Source: Spiractinospora alimapuensis
Lineage (GTDB): Bacteria; Actinomycetota; Actinomycetes; Streptosporangiales; Streptosporangiaceae
Direction: 5' to 3'
Length of the DNA: 64,000 nt
Assembly (NCBI RefSeq): GCF_018437505.1
Contig: NZ_CP072467.1
Location: forward strand, 5,728,010 to 5,792,009
A model generated the notes under the pieces. The model made no database searches. It saw only the letters and a list, made by a program, of their open reading frames with translations, and had not been told where the DNA came from. The translations under genes were made by a program, and so were the position numbers. This document shows positions 52,121 through 60,720 of this stretch, piece by piece (within the stretch, counting starts at the first letter, position 1; every line of letters begins with the position of its first letter).

Positions 52121-52453
52121 CAATGCCCTGTGCGCTGGGCTTCGCAGATGGGCATGTAACTGATGCGAACCTCAGTGCAGAGCGCACCGCGAGCTACAGT
52201 AACCCGGACGCCTCGTGATCACCGAGTGTGCGCATGCCCGGGCAGTGCGAGGGTAGCCGATCGGACCGATGACCCCGTCTCCGGCTTCAGAGTCACCATG
52301 TACGAGCCCTACGGAGTGCCGGAGGCTCGTCTGCGATGTGGTGGGCTCCCGAAGGGGGCAAGACCATACGTCTCTTTGCGCGTCTCCTGAGGTACGTGGA
52401 CTCCGGCCCGGCGACAGCTCGCTCTGCCGCCTGATGTGGGGCGCTGGCCGTTT
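52121..52453. other. Gene-free region after tRNA-Val
   Basis: About 330 bp between the tRNA and the end of arsC. No gene, integrase remnant or repeat of the tRNA 3' end was found. It may be the junction of an island. Confidence 0.4.
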
Positions 52454-52870
52454 TCAGTGGGGGTTCGGGAGAAGTTCTCCCAGGAGTTGTGTGACGCGGT
52501 CGCGGATCTCGTCGCGGATGGGGCGGATGGCTTCGATGTGGTGTCCGGCGGGGTCGGGGAGGTCCCAGTCGAGGTAGCGCTTGCCGGGGAAGACGGGGCA
52601 GGTGTCGCCGCATCCCATGGTGACGCAGACGTCGGAGGCACGGACCGCGTCCGTTGTCAGGATCTTGGGGTGCTGGTCGGTGAGGTCGATGCCGACCTCG
52701 GCCATGGCGGCCACGACGGCCGGGTTGAGTTCCTCGGCGGGTGTCGAGCCGGCGGAGCGGACCTCGACCTGTCCCTCGGACAGGTGGTGTAACCACGCGG
52801 CGGCCATTTGGGAGCGTCCGGCGTTGTGGACGCAGACGAATAGGACGGATGGTGTGGCGGTGTAGGTCAC
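52454..52870 (-). CDS. arsC: Arsenate reductase, low-molecular-weight phosphatase type
   Basis: Protein of 138 residues. The nucleophilic Cys13 begins the P-loop CVHNAGR (CX5R), catalytic Asp106 is in DLPDPAG, and Cys82, Cys87 and Cys91 (VCVTMGCGDTC) supply the disulfide relay of thioredoxin- or mycoredoxin-coupled ArsC. It reduces arsenate to arsenite for export by Acr3. GTG 52870 is the apparent start. It is divergent from arsR-acr3 with 79 bp between. Confidence 0.95.
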   Translation of the reverse strand: MTYTATPSVLFVCVHNAGRSQMAAAWLHHLSEGQVEVRSAGSTPAEELNPAVVAAMAEVGIDLTDQHPKILTTDAVRASDVCVTMGCGDTCPVFPGKRYLDWDLPDPAGHHIEAIRPIRDEIRDRVTQLLGELLPNPH

Positions 52871-52921
52871 TGTGGCGTCCCGAGGGTTGATCGTGGAGCG
52901 GCGTACAGGTCTGACGTATCA

Positions 52922-52935
52922 GCATCCGATGATGC
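52922..52935. promoter_or_regulatory. Candidate ArsR operator
   Basis: Inverted repeat GCATC-CGAT-GATGC in the arsC/arsR divergent gap, followed by the AT-rich GATAATATC, which may be the arsR -10 region. Related ATCAGCAT and ATGCTGAT half-sites flank it. Confidence 0.5.
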
Positions 52936-52949
52936 GATAATATCAGCGC

Positions 52950-53261
52950 ATGTTGATGTCAGTGAATGCTGATTTGTTGAAGGTGTTGTCCGACCCCTTG
53001 CGCCTGCGGATCGTGGGTTTGCTCGCGCGCGAGACGTTGTGTACTACGCATCTGGTGGCGGAGACGGGTGCGAGTCAGACGAACCTGTCCAACCACCTGC
53101 GCATGCTGCGGGACGCGGGTGTGGTGGAGACCGAGCCGTGTGGGCGGTTCACGTACTACCGCCTGTGTCCCGAGGTTCTGGACGGGGTGTCGCGGCAGTT
53201 GGCGGCGTTGGCTGAGACTGCGCGCACCGTGGGTGCCGGGGAGAACAGGCGGGCGTGCTGA
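52950..53261 (+). CDS. arsR: ArsR-family arsenic-responsive repressor
   Basis: Protein of 103 residues: LLKVLSDPLRLRIVGLLARE, then LVAETGASQTNLSNHLRMLR as the HTH. Thiols that could bind As(III) are the Cys in ETLCTTHLV at the start of the DNA-binding helix region and EPCGR. The acr3 gene overlaps its stop (TGATG). Either ATG 52950 or 52956 may be used; no Shine-Dalgarno is seen, so it may be leaderless. Confidence 0.93.
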   Translation: MLMSVNADLLKVLSDPLRLRIVGLLARETLCTTHLVAETGASQTNLSNHLRMLRDAGVVETEPCGRFTYYRLCPEVLDGVSRQLAALAETARTVGAGENRRAC

Positions 53262-54343
53262 TGGTGCGCTCGCAGGAGGCGTCCCCCGCTGGTGCCGGGT
53301 CGGTCGCCGCGAAGATGTCGGTGCTCGACCGATTCCTGGCGGTGTGGATCCTGCTCGCCATGGCGGTCGGTCTGGGACTGGGTCGGGTGGTCCCGGGTTT
53401 GGACGAGTTTCTGGCCTCGTTGGAGGTCGGTGGTATCTCGCTGCCCATCGCCGTTGGCCTGTTGGTGATGATGTACCCGGTCCTGGCCAAGGTCCGCTAC
53501 GACCGTTTGGACACCGTCACCCGCGACCGCCGGCTGCTGGTTTCCTCTCTGGTCATCAACTGGCTCGTGGGGCCCGCCGTCATGTTCGCGCTGGCGTGGA
53601 TCTTCCTCGCCGATCTCCCCGAGTACCGAACCGGCCTGATCATCGTTGGCCTGGCGCGGTGCATCGCCATGGTCATCATCTGGAACGACCTCGCGTGCGG
53701 GAACCGCGAGGCGGCCGCGGTGCTGGTCGCGCTGAACTCGGTCTTCCAGGTGCTCGTGTTCGGACTCCTCGGGTGGTTCTATCTGGACCTGTTGCCCGGC
53801 TGGTTGGGCCTGGACACCGGGGGGCTGGAGGTGTCGCCCTGGCTGATTGCGGTCAACGTGGTGGTGTTCCTCGGCATCCCGCTGGTCGCCGGCTTCCTGA
53901 CCCGCCACGTCGGCGAGCGCAGGCTGGGGCGCGAGCGCTACGAGTCCGGATTCCTGCCACGGATCGGCCCGTGGGCCCTGTACGGGCTGTTGTTCACCAT
54001 TGTCCTGCTGTTCGCCCTGCAGGGCGAGACGATCACGAGCCAGCCCCTGGACGTGGTCCGCATCGCCGTCCCGTTGCTGGCCTACTTCGTGATCATGTGG
54101 TTCGGTACATTCGCCTTCGGTAAGGCCGCCAGGATGAGCTACGACCGGACGACCACGCTGGCCTTCACCGCGGCGGGCAACAACTTCGAGTTGGCCATCG
54201 CGGTGGCGATCGCGACCTTCGGTGTCACCTCGGGGCAGGCGCTGGCCGGCGTGGTCGGCCCGCTGATCGAGGTTCCCGTGCTGGTCGCCCTCGTCTACGT
54301 CTCGTTGGCCTGGCGCAAGCGATTCGCGCCCGCACGGCGCTGA
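53261..54343 (+). CDS. acr3: Arsenite efflux transporter ACR3
   Basis: Protein of 360 residues with about ten transmembrane helices, bile acid/arsenite transporter superfamily. The conserved cysteine lies in VGLARCIAMVIIWNDLACGN, and AFTAAGNNFELAIAVAIATF is the second signature. It exports arsenite using the proton gradient. ATG 53261 overlaps the arsR stop; no arsA gene is present. Confidence 0.95.
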   Translation: MVRSQEASPAGAGSVAAKMSVLDRFLAVWILLAMAVGLGLGRVVPGLDEFLASLEVGGISLPIAVGLLVMMYPVLAKVRYDRLDTVTRDRRLLVSSLVINWLVGPAVMFALAWIFLADLPEYRTGLIIVGLARCIAMVIIWNDLACGNREAAAVLVALNSVFQVLVFGLLGWFYLDLLPGWLGLDTGGLEVSPWLIAVNVVVFLGIPLVAGFLTRHVGERRLGRERYESGFLPRIGPWALYGLLFTIVLLFALQGETITSQPLDVVRIAVPLLAYFVIMWFGTFAFGKAARMSYDRTTTLAFTAAGNNFELAIAVAIATFGVTSGQALAGVVGPLIEVPVLVALVYVSLAWRKRFAPARR

Positions 54344-54406
54344 GGGGGGAGACGCCAGCTACGGCGGGGAGTCGGGTCCGGCGTCCTGTGCTGCGGGAGT
54401 GGTGGG

Positions 54407-55450
54407 TCAGCGCCGCCGTTGGAGTCGGCGCAGGACGTGGCGGGCGTCCCGTCCGACGCCGCGCAGTGTGGCTGAGGAGAAACTGCGTTGGAACTCCAGG
54501 CCCACATACCCCAGTCCGGGCACCGTGGTGGATAGTCCCCCGTGGTGGAGCGGTTGGCCTTGGTCGTCGAGGGCGCCGGTCGTGGCGAGGTAGTCCAGGG
54601 CGGGTCGGTAACCGGTGGCGAGGAGAAGGGTGTCGATCGTCTCGACGGCGCCGTCGGACCAGGTGACCTTGTCGCCGTCGAGGTGGGTGAACATGTCGCG
54701 CCGGTCAGGGTTGCCGGTGGCGAACGCGGCGCGGTATCGGCCGTCGTCGTTGACCAGCGTGGGCCCGTTCTGCCAGATCCGGCGGAGGGGGGCGGAGTCC
54801 AGGCCGCTGCGTACGAACCACCAGTGGATGTCGCGGCCCAACGGGCGTTGGTTGGCCCACGCCACGGGCTTACGGGTGGCGAGGCTGACCTGGGCCACCT
54901 CGGCCAGTTCCGCGGCGATCTGAACCCCGGAGTTTCCCCCGCCGACGACGATCACGCGCTGGCCGGAGAAGGAGTCGGGGGAGCGGTAGGCGGCGGTGTG
55001 GAGCACCTGCCCGGAGAAAGTATCCAGGCCAAGGAGGCTGGGTGTGTGTGGCCGTGTGAATCCCCCGGTCGCGGCCACTACGGTGCGCGCCCGTACCGCG
55101 ACGCCGTCGCCCGTGGTGAGGACGAATCCCTTGGGGGTGTGCTCCACGCGTTCCACGCGGTGCCCGCAGCGGATGTCGGCGTCCAGGTGGGAGGCGTAGT
55201 CACGTAGGTAGTCGAGGACCTCGTCACGGAGCGGGTATCGATCGGGGTCGCCGGGCATGGCCCGTCCGGGCAGGCCGGAGAAGCGGGCGGGGGAGAACAG
55301 GGTCAGGCTGTCGTAGTAGTCCGGCCAGGAACCCCCGGGGTGCTCGGCGGCCTCCAGCACCACGGGGTGTACTCCGTTGTGGTTGGCGGCGTGGGCCGTG
55401 GCGAGTCCTGCCTGTCCGGCGCCGATGATGGCGAGCGGTACGTGTTCCAT
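54407..55450 (-). CDS. ArsO-like flavoprotein monooxygenase
   Basis: Protein of 347 residues with an FAD motif GAGQAG (10-15) and an NADPH motif GGGNSG (~170), plus FSGLPGRAMPGDPDRYP and the C-terminal ATGYRP. This is the CzcO/ArsO group of class B-type monooxygenases often found in arsenic islands. ArsO has been proposed to act on arsenicals but its reaction is not firmly known. It faces acr3 convergently and lies downstream of the MFS and second flavoprotein genes (60-bp gap), so it probably belongs to that unit. Confidence 0.85.
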   Translation of the reverse strand: MEHVPLAIIGAGQAGLATAHAANHNGVHPVVLEAAEHPGGSWPDYYDSLTLFSPARFSGLPGRAMPGDPDRYPLRDEVLDYLRDYASHLDADIRCGHRVERVEHTPKGFVLTTGDGVAVRARTVVAATGGFTRPHTPSLLGLDTFSGQVLHTAAYRSPDSFSGQRVIVVGGGNSGVQIAAELAEVAQVSLATRKPVAWANQRPLGRDIHWWFVRSGLDSAPLRRIWQNGPTLVNDDGRYRAAFATGNPDRRDMFTHLDGDKVTWSDGAVETIDTLLLATGYRPALDYLATTGALDDQGQPLHHGGLSTTVPGLGYVGLEFQRSFSSATLRGVGRDARHVLRRLQRRR

Positions 55451-55510
55451 TTCTTCCTCTTCGGCTGTGCTGGGGGCGGTGTCTTCGACACGTCGCCCCC
55501 AGCAGGTGTT

Positions 55511-56746
55511 CTAGGACGATTGCGACGGGGTGGGGCGGCTGGCCAGCGAGATCAGGGCGGCCAATGCACCAAGAGCCCCCAGAGCCGTGAACGCGGCCGG
55601 GTAGCCGCCCAGGGGACCGGCCAGCGCGGCGCCGGCCCAGGGTGCGAGGGCGATCGCGACCATGATCGGGGTGTGCATCACTCCGTTGAGCGTGGCGTAG
55701 CTCTGGGTTCCCCAACGATCGGTCACGGCGGTGGCCTGCAACAGGGTCAGTACTCCGCGCGCCATGCCAGCGAGGACGGAGATCACCACGAGCAGTGTCC
55801 ATGGACCAGGGACGAGCCCCAGGACGATCGTCGTCACGGCACAGGCCGCCAGGACGCCCACCATGCGGGTGACCGGAGTGGTGCGTCGTTCCAGCGGGGG
55901 GTAGATCAGCCGACCGAGTACCTGACCCACGCCGCCCAGGCCGAGAATCCAGGCCGCCGTGGTGGTGTCGAATCCCCGTTCGTCCAACAACGGCACCAGG
56001 TTTACGATCACCGCGAAGACGGTCAACGAGCCGGCGGCGAGCGCGACGGTCAGGGCCCAGAAGGCCCGACTGCGTACCGCCGTACGCGCCGAAGCGGCAG
56101 CGCCCGCGGAGGCACGGCCACCGCCCCCGCTCTTCTCCCAGCCACGCGGGAGCGCGAACGCGTGTAAGGGGACGACCACGAACGCGAGCACCCCGGCCAG
56201 CGCCAGGTACGCGCCGCGCCAACCCCACATCGCCTCGAACGCCGCGGTCAACGGAGCGAAGATCGTGCTCGCCAGGCCCGCGACCAACGTGAGCACCATC
56301 AGAGCCCGAACCCGGTGGGTGGAGAACCATCCGGTCACCGCGGCGAACGCGGGTGGGTAGAACAGTCCCGCCATCGCCACGCCGGCCACCAGCCACGCCA
56401 GCGCGAACACTTCGACGCGGGGGGAGTACGCCAGAGCCACGGTGGCGGGAACCGCGAGGACTCCCGCCACCGTCATCACGGCGCGCGGCCCGTACCCCTG
56501 GAGCCAGCGGCCCACCAGGATGCCACCGAGCCCGGCCACCACCTGTGCGCCGGAGAACCACGCGGTCACCGTGGTCAACGACCATCCCGTGTCGGTGCTG
56601 ATCGCTGGCGCCAACACGGGGAAGGCGTAGAAGAGCACGCCGTAACTGGTGGTGACGGTGACGCACAGCGCCACCAGTCCCCTCCACGCGCCTCGGGAAT
56701 CGTGGGGGTCGTCCGTTCGTGGCACCGCTGCCGTCGTCGAGGTCAC
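55511..56746 (-). CDS. MFS transporter in the arsenic cluster
   Basis: Protein of 411 residues with twelve predicted transmembrane helices and the MFS loop GILVGRWLQGYGPRAVM. GTG 56746 overlaps the stop of the upstream flavoprotein gene (GTGA), so both are coupled. It resembles oxalate/formate- or monocarboxylate-type MFS proteins. In this context it may export a product of the flavoproteins or of the ArsN-like acetyltransferase, for instance an organoarsenical; the substrate is not known. Confidence 0.88.
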   Translation of the reverse strand: MTSTTAAVPRTDDPHDSRGAWRGLVALCVTVTTSYGVLFYAFPVLAPAISTDTGWSLTTVTAWFSGAQVVAGLGGILVGRWLQGYGPRAVMTVAGVLAVPATVALAYSPRVEVFALAWLVAGVAMAGLFYPPAFAAVTGWFSTHRVRALMVLTLVAGLASTIFAPLTAAFEAMWGWRGAYLALAGVLAFVVVPLHAFALPRGWEKSGGGGRASAGAAASARTAVRSRAFWALTVALAAGSLTVFAVIVNLVPLLDERGFDTTTAAWILGLGGVGQVLGRLIYPPLERRTTPVTRMVGVLAACAVTTIVLGLVPGPWTLLVVISVLAGMARGVLTLLQATAVTDRWGTQSYATLNGVMHTPIMVAIALAPWAGAALAGPLGGYPAAFTALGALGALAALISLASRPTPSQSS

Positions 56747-58164
56747 GGGGTGGCGATCCGGTCGTCGATGACCAGTGCCGGCTGTCTCGCGCCACAATCC
56801 CCTTGTTCGGCGACCGCGTCCTGCGCAGCCGCGGAACCGCAACACCCACCCGTTTCGTCCGCGACGTCGGTGGCGTCCGCCGGTCCACACGCCCCGCCGG
56901 CGTCGGCCGCCATGTCGGTGACTCCGCCCGATCCGTTGCACACTCCGGTTTCGGGCAGCGTCAGCTCGACGCGCGCCGCGCTCTCGTGGTCCCCGGCCAG
57001 TGCGGCGGCGACGCTGCGCACCTGCTCATAGCCCGTCAACGCCAGGAAAGTCGGAGCGCGGCCATAGGACTTCATGCCCACCAGGTAGAAGTCGGCGTCG
57101 GGGTGGGAGAGTTCGGCGGCACCGTGAGGATAGACGGTCCCACACGAGTGAACGTTCGGATCGATCAGCGGCGCGAGGTCCACCGGCGCCTGCAATGACG
57201 TGTCCAAGGCCAGTCGAACCTCGGACAGGAACGACAGGTCGGGACGGAACCCGGTGACCGCCACGACCTCGTCGACCGATGTCAACTCCCGAGCATCCTC
57301 ACTCACCAACACCAAGCGCTCGTCCGACCCCGCGCGCACCTCGGCCGTGTGGAAACCGGTGACGACCTCGATCTCCCCAGCTTCCACGGCCCTCTGTGCG
57401 GTGGTCCCGAGCGCGCCACGGGCAGCGAGCTGATCGTCAGCCCCACCCCCGAACGCATCGCCCACATCGCGCCGCAACACCCACAGAACTCGGGTTTCCG
57501 GAACGTCCTTCGCTAGCTCCGCCAACGCGACCAAGACGGTGAGCGCCGAGTGGCCACGCCCGACCACAGCCGTCGTGCGCCCCGCATGGCGAGCCCTCAC
57601 GGCCGGATCCGTCAGGTCGGGGATCCGGTAGGCGATTCGGTCGGCGGCCCTGGACTCGCCGAGCGCCACCAGTCCATTTCCTCCAATCGGATTCGGTGAG
57701 GTCCACGTCCCCGACGCGTCGATCACCGCCCGGGCCAGCAGCCGCTCCTCACCGGCATCGGTGCGCAGCGCGACGACGAACGGCTGTTCGTCTCGACCCG
57801 CGTCCACCACCCGGTCCCGCCCACGCCGACTCACACCGGTGACCTCCACACCGAAACGAACCCGGTCACCCAACGCCTCCGCCAGATGGACCAGGTAGGA
57901 GTCTCGCCACTGTGCCCCCGTCGGATACCCGTCATCGCTGGGGCGCTGCCACCCCCGGGGGACCAGCAGCTTCTCGGCGGCCGGATCCACCAGGTCCCGC
58001 CACATCGAGAACAACCGAACATGCCCCCACTCGGCCACGGCCGCTCCGGCTTCCACGCCCCGCTCAAGCACCACGAACGGCAATCCCTGAGCGTTGAGTT
58101 CGGCCGCCGCGGCAAGCCCCACCGGGCCGGCCCCGACCACAACGATCGGATGTCCCTGGACCAT
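56743..58164 (-). CDS. FAD-dependent oxidoreductase with Cys-rich C-terminal tail
   Basis: Protein of 473 residues. FAD motif GAGPVG (11-16), second nucleotide motif VVGRGHSAL (~200) and VAVTGFRPD near 310. It is of the same broad flavoprotein class as ArsO but carries an extra ~65-residue Ala/Gly/Asp-rich tail with Cys409, Cys426, Cys441-Cys442 (GGCCGS) and Cys457, suited to binding a soft metal or As(III). AGGTGGGAG precedes ATG 58164. Divergent from the ArsR-GNAT gene; first of a three-gene unit. Specific reaction unknown. Confidence 0.82.
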   Translation of the reverse strand: MVQGHPIVVVGAGPVGLAAAAELNAQGLPFVVLERGVEAGAAVAEWGHVRLFSMWRDLVDPAAEKLLVPRGWQRPSDDGYPTGAQWRDSYLVHLAEALGDRVRFGVEVTGVSRRGRDRVVDAGRDEQPFVVALRTDAGEERLLARAVIDASGTWTSPNPIGGNGLVALGESRAADRIAYRIPDLTDPAVRARHAGRTTAVVGRGHSALTVLVALAELAKDVPETRVLWVLRRDVGDAFGGGADDQLAARGALGTTAQRAVEAGEIEVVTGFHTAEVRAGSDERLVLVSEDARELTSVDEVVAVTGFRPDLSFLSEVRLALDTSLQAPVDLAPLIDPNVHSCGTVYPHGAAELSHPDADFYLVGMKSYGRAPTFLALTGYEQVRSVAAALAGDHESAARVELTLPETGVCNGSGGVTDMAADAGGACGPADATDVADETGGCCGSAAAQDAVAEQGDCGARQPALVIDDRIATP

Positions 58165-58177
58165 GACTCCCACCTTT

Positions 58178-58225
58178 CATCGAGCGGCGTCTATGAATCC
58201 AGGACTCTATCGATCGCGCTCGATG
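58178..58225. promoter_or_regulatory. Candidate operator of the ArsR-GNAT fusion
   Basis: CATCGAGCG (58178-58186) and CGCTCGATG (58217-58225) are a perfect inverted repeat in the 87-bp divergent gap; further TCGAT-type half-sites (58209-58213, 58246-58250) lie nearby. Binding here could shut both promoters. Confidence 0.5.
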
Positions 58226-58251
58226 GACGCAACCATAGATCTTCATCGATA

Positions 58252-59127
58252 ATGGAGGGCATGACCGCCACAACGCCCCAACCAACCACCGTGACCACGG
58301 CACTCGCCCCACACGACGCCGAGACCTACGCCGCGTGGTTCGCCTGCCTCGCCGAACCCATGCGCGTGCGACTCCTCCACGTCGTCGCCACCACACCCGG
58401 ATCGATCAGCGTCGGCGAACTCGCCGAAGTCGTCGACGTACGCCAGCCCACGGTCTCCCACCACCTACGCAAACTCGCCGACGTCGGCTTCGTGACCCTT
58501 ACCAAGGTCGGAACATCCACCCACGTGTCCATCAACCCCGACTGCTGCACCGGCCTGCCCCACGCCGCCGACGCCGTCATGGGCATGATCAACGCCCGCC
58601 CCTGCTGCCCCACCGACCTGCCCACCAACGTCACCACCCGACCCATGTCCGAGACGGACCTTGGTGCGGCACGCGGTATCTACGAGCACGCCATCGCCGC
58701 CGGCCACACCCCCACCGAGATGGCCACGCCCCAGTTCGCCACTCTGGAGGAGATCGGAATCCCCGAACACCGCTGGGTCGCCGAAATCGACGACCACATC
58801 GTCGGATGGGCCACCGCCGCGCCCATCTCCACGAGCGACACCTACGCCGGAGCCGCCGAAACTTCCGTATACGTCGCCGAACCCCACCGCGGACACGGAG
58901 TCGGCAAGACACTCCTCTACCGCCAAGTCACCGAGGCCGACACCGCCGGGCTGTGGACACTGCAAGCCACCATCGCCCCAGAGAACCGCGCCGCCCTCGC
59001 CCTGCACCACAAAGCCGGATTCCGCACCGTCGGCATCCGCGAACGCATCGCCCACCACCACGGCACCCTCCACGACACCGTCCTCCTCGAACGACGCCCG
59101 CCCGAGGGCGCCGACAGGCCCCAATAG
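58252..59127 (+). CDS. ArsR repressor fused to GNAT acetyltransferase (ArsN-like)
   Basis: Protein of 291 residues. Residues ~20-95 are an ArsR winged HTH (ISVGELAEVVDVRQPTVSHH); vicinal cysteine pairs follow at 98-99 (PDCCTG) and 118-119 (RPCCPTD), good As(III) ligands. Residues ~128-285 are a GNAT domain of the phosphinothricin-acetyltransferase group with ARGIYEHAIAAGHTPTEMAT, VAEPHRGHGVGKTLL and NRAALALHHKAGF. ArsN1 of this group acetylates the antibiotic arsinothricin, so sensor and resistance enzyme may be one chain. ATG 58252 may be leaderless; ATG 58261 is an alternative. Divergent from the flavoprotein operon. Confidence 0.92.
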   Translation: MEGMTATTPQPTTVTTALAPHDAETYAAWFACLAEPMRVRLLHVVATTPGSISVGELAEVVDVRQPTVSHHLRKLADVGFVTLTKVGTSTHVSINPDCCTGLPHAADAVMGMINARPCCPTDLPTNVTTRPMSETDLGAARGIYEHAIAAGHTPTEMATPQFATLEEIGIPEHRWVAEIDDHIVGWATAAPISTSDTYAGAAETSVYVAEPHRGHGVGKTLLYRQVTEADTAGLWTLQATIAPENRAALALHHKAGFRTVGIRERIAHHHGTLHDTVLLERRPPEGADRPQ

Positions 59128-59138
59128 GGCAGGAACCT

Positions 59139-59405
59139 TCACGTCACCCTCGACCTGTCGCGATCGACACGCACCCACGCCGCGCCGCGGAACCGGCGCA
59201 TCAAGAGCTCATACGACCCGATCAACGCGACCGACGGCCACGCGTGAGTGTTCCGTGACCACATCGTCGGATCGGCCATCACGATATCGGTGCCATCGAG
59301 GCCAGGCTGCCCAGGATCAGCGGGCTCCATGGCAGAAACCCTCGCCGGTTCCCTTGGCGGGTGTCGGACAGCAGCGCCATGGACGTCGCGACGCCGCTGA
59401 AGAGC
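59139..59405 (-). pseudogene. Remnant of a DUF2637 membrane protein
   Basis: Two minus-strand frames carry consecutive pieces of the DUF2637 family seen in actinomycete integrative elements: VATSMALLSD and FLPWSPLILGSLASM in one frame, then AWPSVALIGSYELLMRR in another. The first frame hits TGA and the N-terminal helices are missing, so it is both truncated and frameshifted. It suggests that mobile-element DNA was once here. Confidence 0.6.
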
Positions 59406-59598
59406 CGGCTCTGTGCGCCTGTGCCCTGAGTTGTCGGCATGTTCGACGCCGGAGCGGAGCGGGGGCATCGGCATGCGTGGACATTGCTAGGTCAGGCTGG
59501 TCTCTCTTCAGCCGCACTACAGCGTCACTCCTGCGCGAGTTCATTCCCTTCTGGGGAGCGTCTTCCATGGAAGGAAACCGCCGCACGGAGGTTCCGCG

Positions 59599-60720
59599 AT
59601 GCCGTTTGGTTCCGCTGCTGAACAGTCCATTGCCGACCGGCTGCTGCTGGACCGTGTCCTCCAACAACGCAGCGCTCACTGGAAACCCCACGACGCTGCT
59701 ATCGACCCCGAACGGAGCGGCGTGATCATGACAGGGCCGCGCGCCGGAACGCGGGTCGCCGACCTTCGTGGCCGCGGATGCGTCGCCCCCTTACTCATCG
59801 ACCCTGCCGCCTACATCCGCCACAAGGCGACCGCCGAGACTCCGTTCATCGTCCCGACGGATCGCTTAGGCGGCGTCGAGTGGGAGATCTGTGCGCAGCG
59901 GAACGCGGGCGCCGACGCTGCCATCACCCCTACCGGGCACATCGCCGCAGACGACACCGCCGCGTTGCGGGCCGTCGTCCGCAAGGCCGTAACTCTTGAC
60001 CGCGACGGGGTGATCGTCGCGCTGCCAATCCACACCGACTGGCTGCGGCCCGCCTCGTTCGATGTCCTATTCGAAGCGTGTCGCGCCATTCCCCACGTCA
60101 AGGCGGTCATCCCCTCAGGTCAATTCGACCCGATCGCACTGACCTCGAGGATTCAGAATCTGCGGCGGCTGGTGGGCACGCTTGACGATGTCGCGGTGAT
60201 ACGTACCGACCTGGCCGCGTTCGACGCCGTCGCCCACGGAGCGGTGTTCGCCGCCATTGGCGACTCGAGCTTTCTGCGCCACGCTGTGCCGCCGGATCAA
60301 CGCGCGTGGCGCTCCAGTCTGGACGACGGCACACCCGACATCCTCGTCCCCCTGCTGATGCGCTACAACAGCGGTCTTGAGGTCGCCGAGCGGTATGCCG
60401 CTGTTGAGCCACCGCGCTGCGCGTGCTCGACCTGCCTGGGACGCGATCTGGCGCGGTTCACCACGGACTCCAAGGATTGCAAGGCTGAGGCACGGGCGCA
60501 CAATGTCGCCGCGGTGGCGCCATGGCACGCAGAGCTCCTCGCGGAACCCGCCGGTCACTCGCGCCGTCGCTGGTGGCGACACCACTGCGCGCTGGCGCTC
60601 GCCCGCTATGACGACGTCAGCCGGAACATCAACTCACTCGACGGATTCAGGATCCCGGGGGCTTTGAGGGTGTGGGCGACGGTTCCGTTGGATGCCGGAT
60701 CCTCATTTGGTCTGGGGTGA
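59599..60720 (+). CDS. TGT-like protein with CxCxxC...H zinc motif
   Basis: Protein of 373 residues that I cannot place firmly. Residues 274-301 have CACSTC followed 21 residues later by His301-Asn, the zinc site pattern of tRNA-guanine transglycosylases (C-x-C-x2-C-x(20-25)-H-N). The part before it (ICAQRNAGADAAITPTGHIA, VIVALPIHTDWL, AIPHVKAVIPSGQF) could be a TIM barrel like that of TGT. Relatives such as DpdA modify DNA. CGGAGG seven bases before ATG 59599 fixes the start. GC is lower than in the flanks, suggesting transfer. Its last 18 bp overlap a convergent gene. Confidence 0.7.
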   Translation: MPFGSAAEQSIADRLLLDRVLQQRSAHWKPHDAAIDPERSGVIMTGPRAGTRVADLRGRGCVAPLLIDPAAYIRHKATAETPFIVPTDRLGGVEWEICAQRNAGADAAITPTGHIAADDTAALRAVVRKAVTLDRDGVIVALPIHTDWLRPASFDVLFEACRAIPHVKAVIPSGQFDPIALTSRIQNLRRLVGTLDDVAVIRTDLAAFDAVAHGAVFAAIGDSSFLRHAVPPDQRAWRSSLDDGTPDILVPLLMRYNSGLEVAERYAAVEPPRCACSTCLGRDLARFTTDSKDCKAEARAHNVAAVAPWHAELLAEPAGHSRRRWWRHHCALALARYDDVSRNINSLDGFRIPGALRVWATVPLDAGSSFGLG

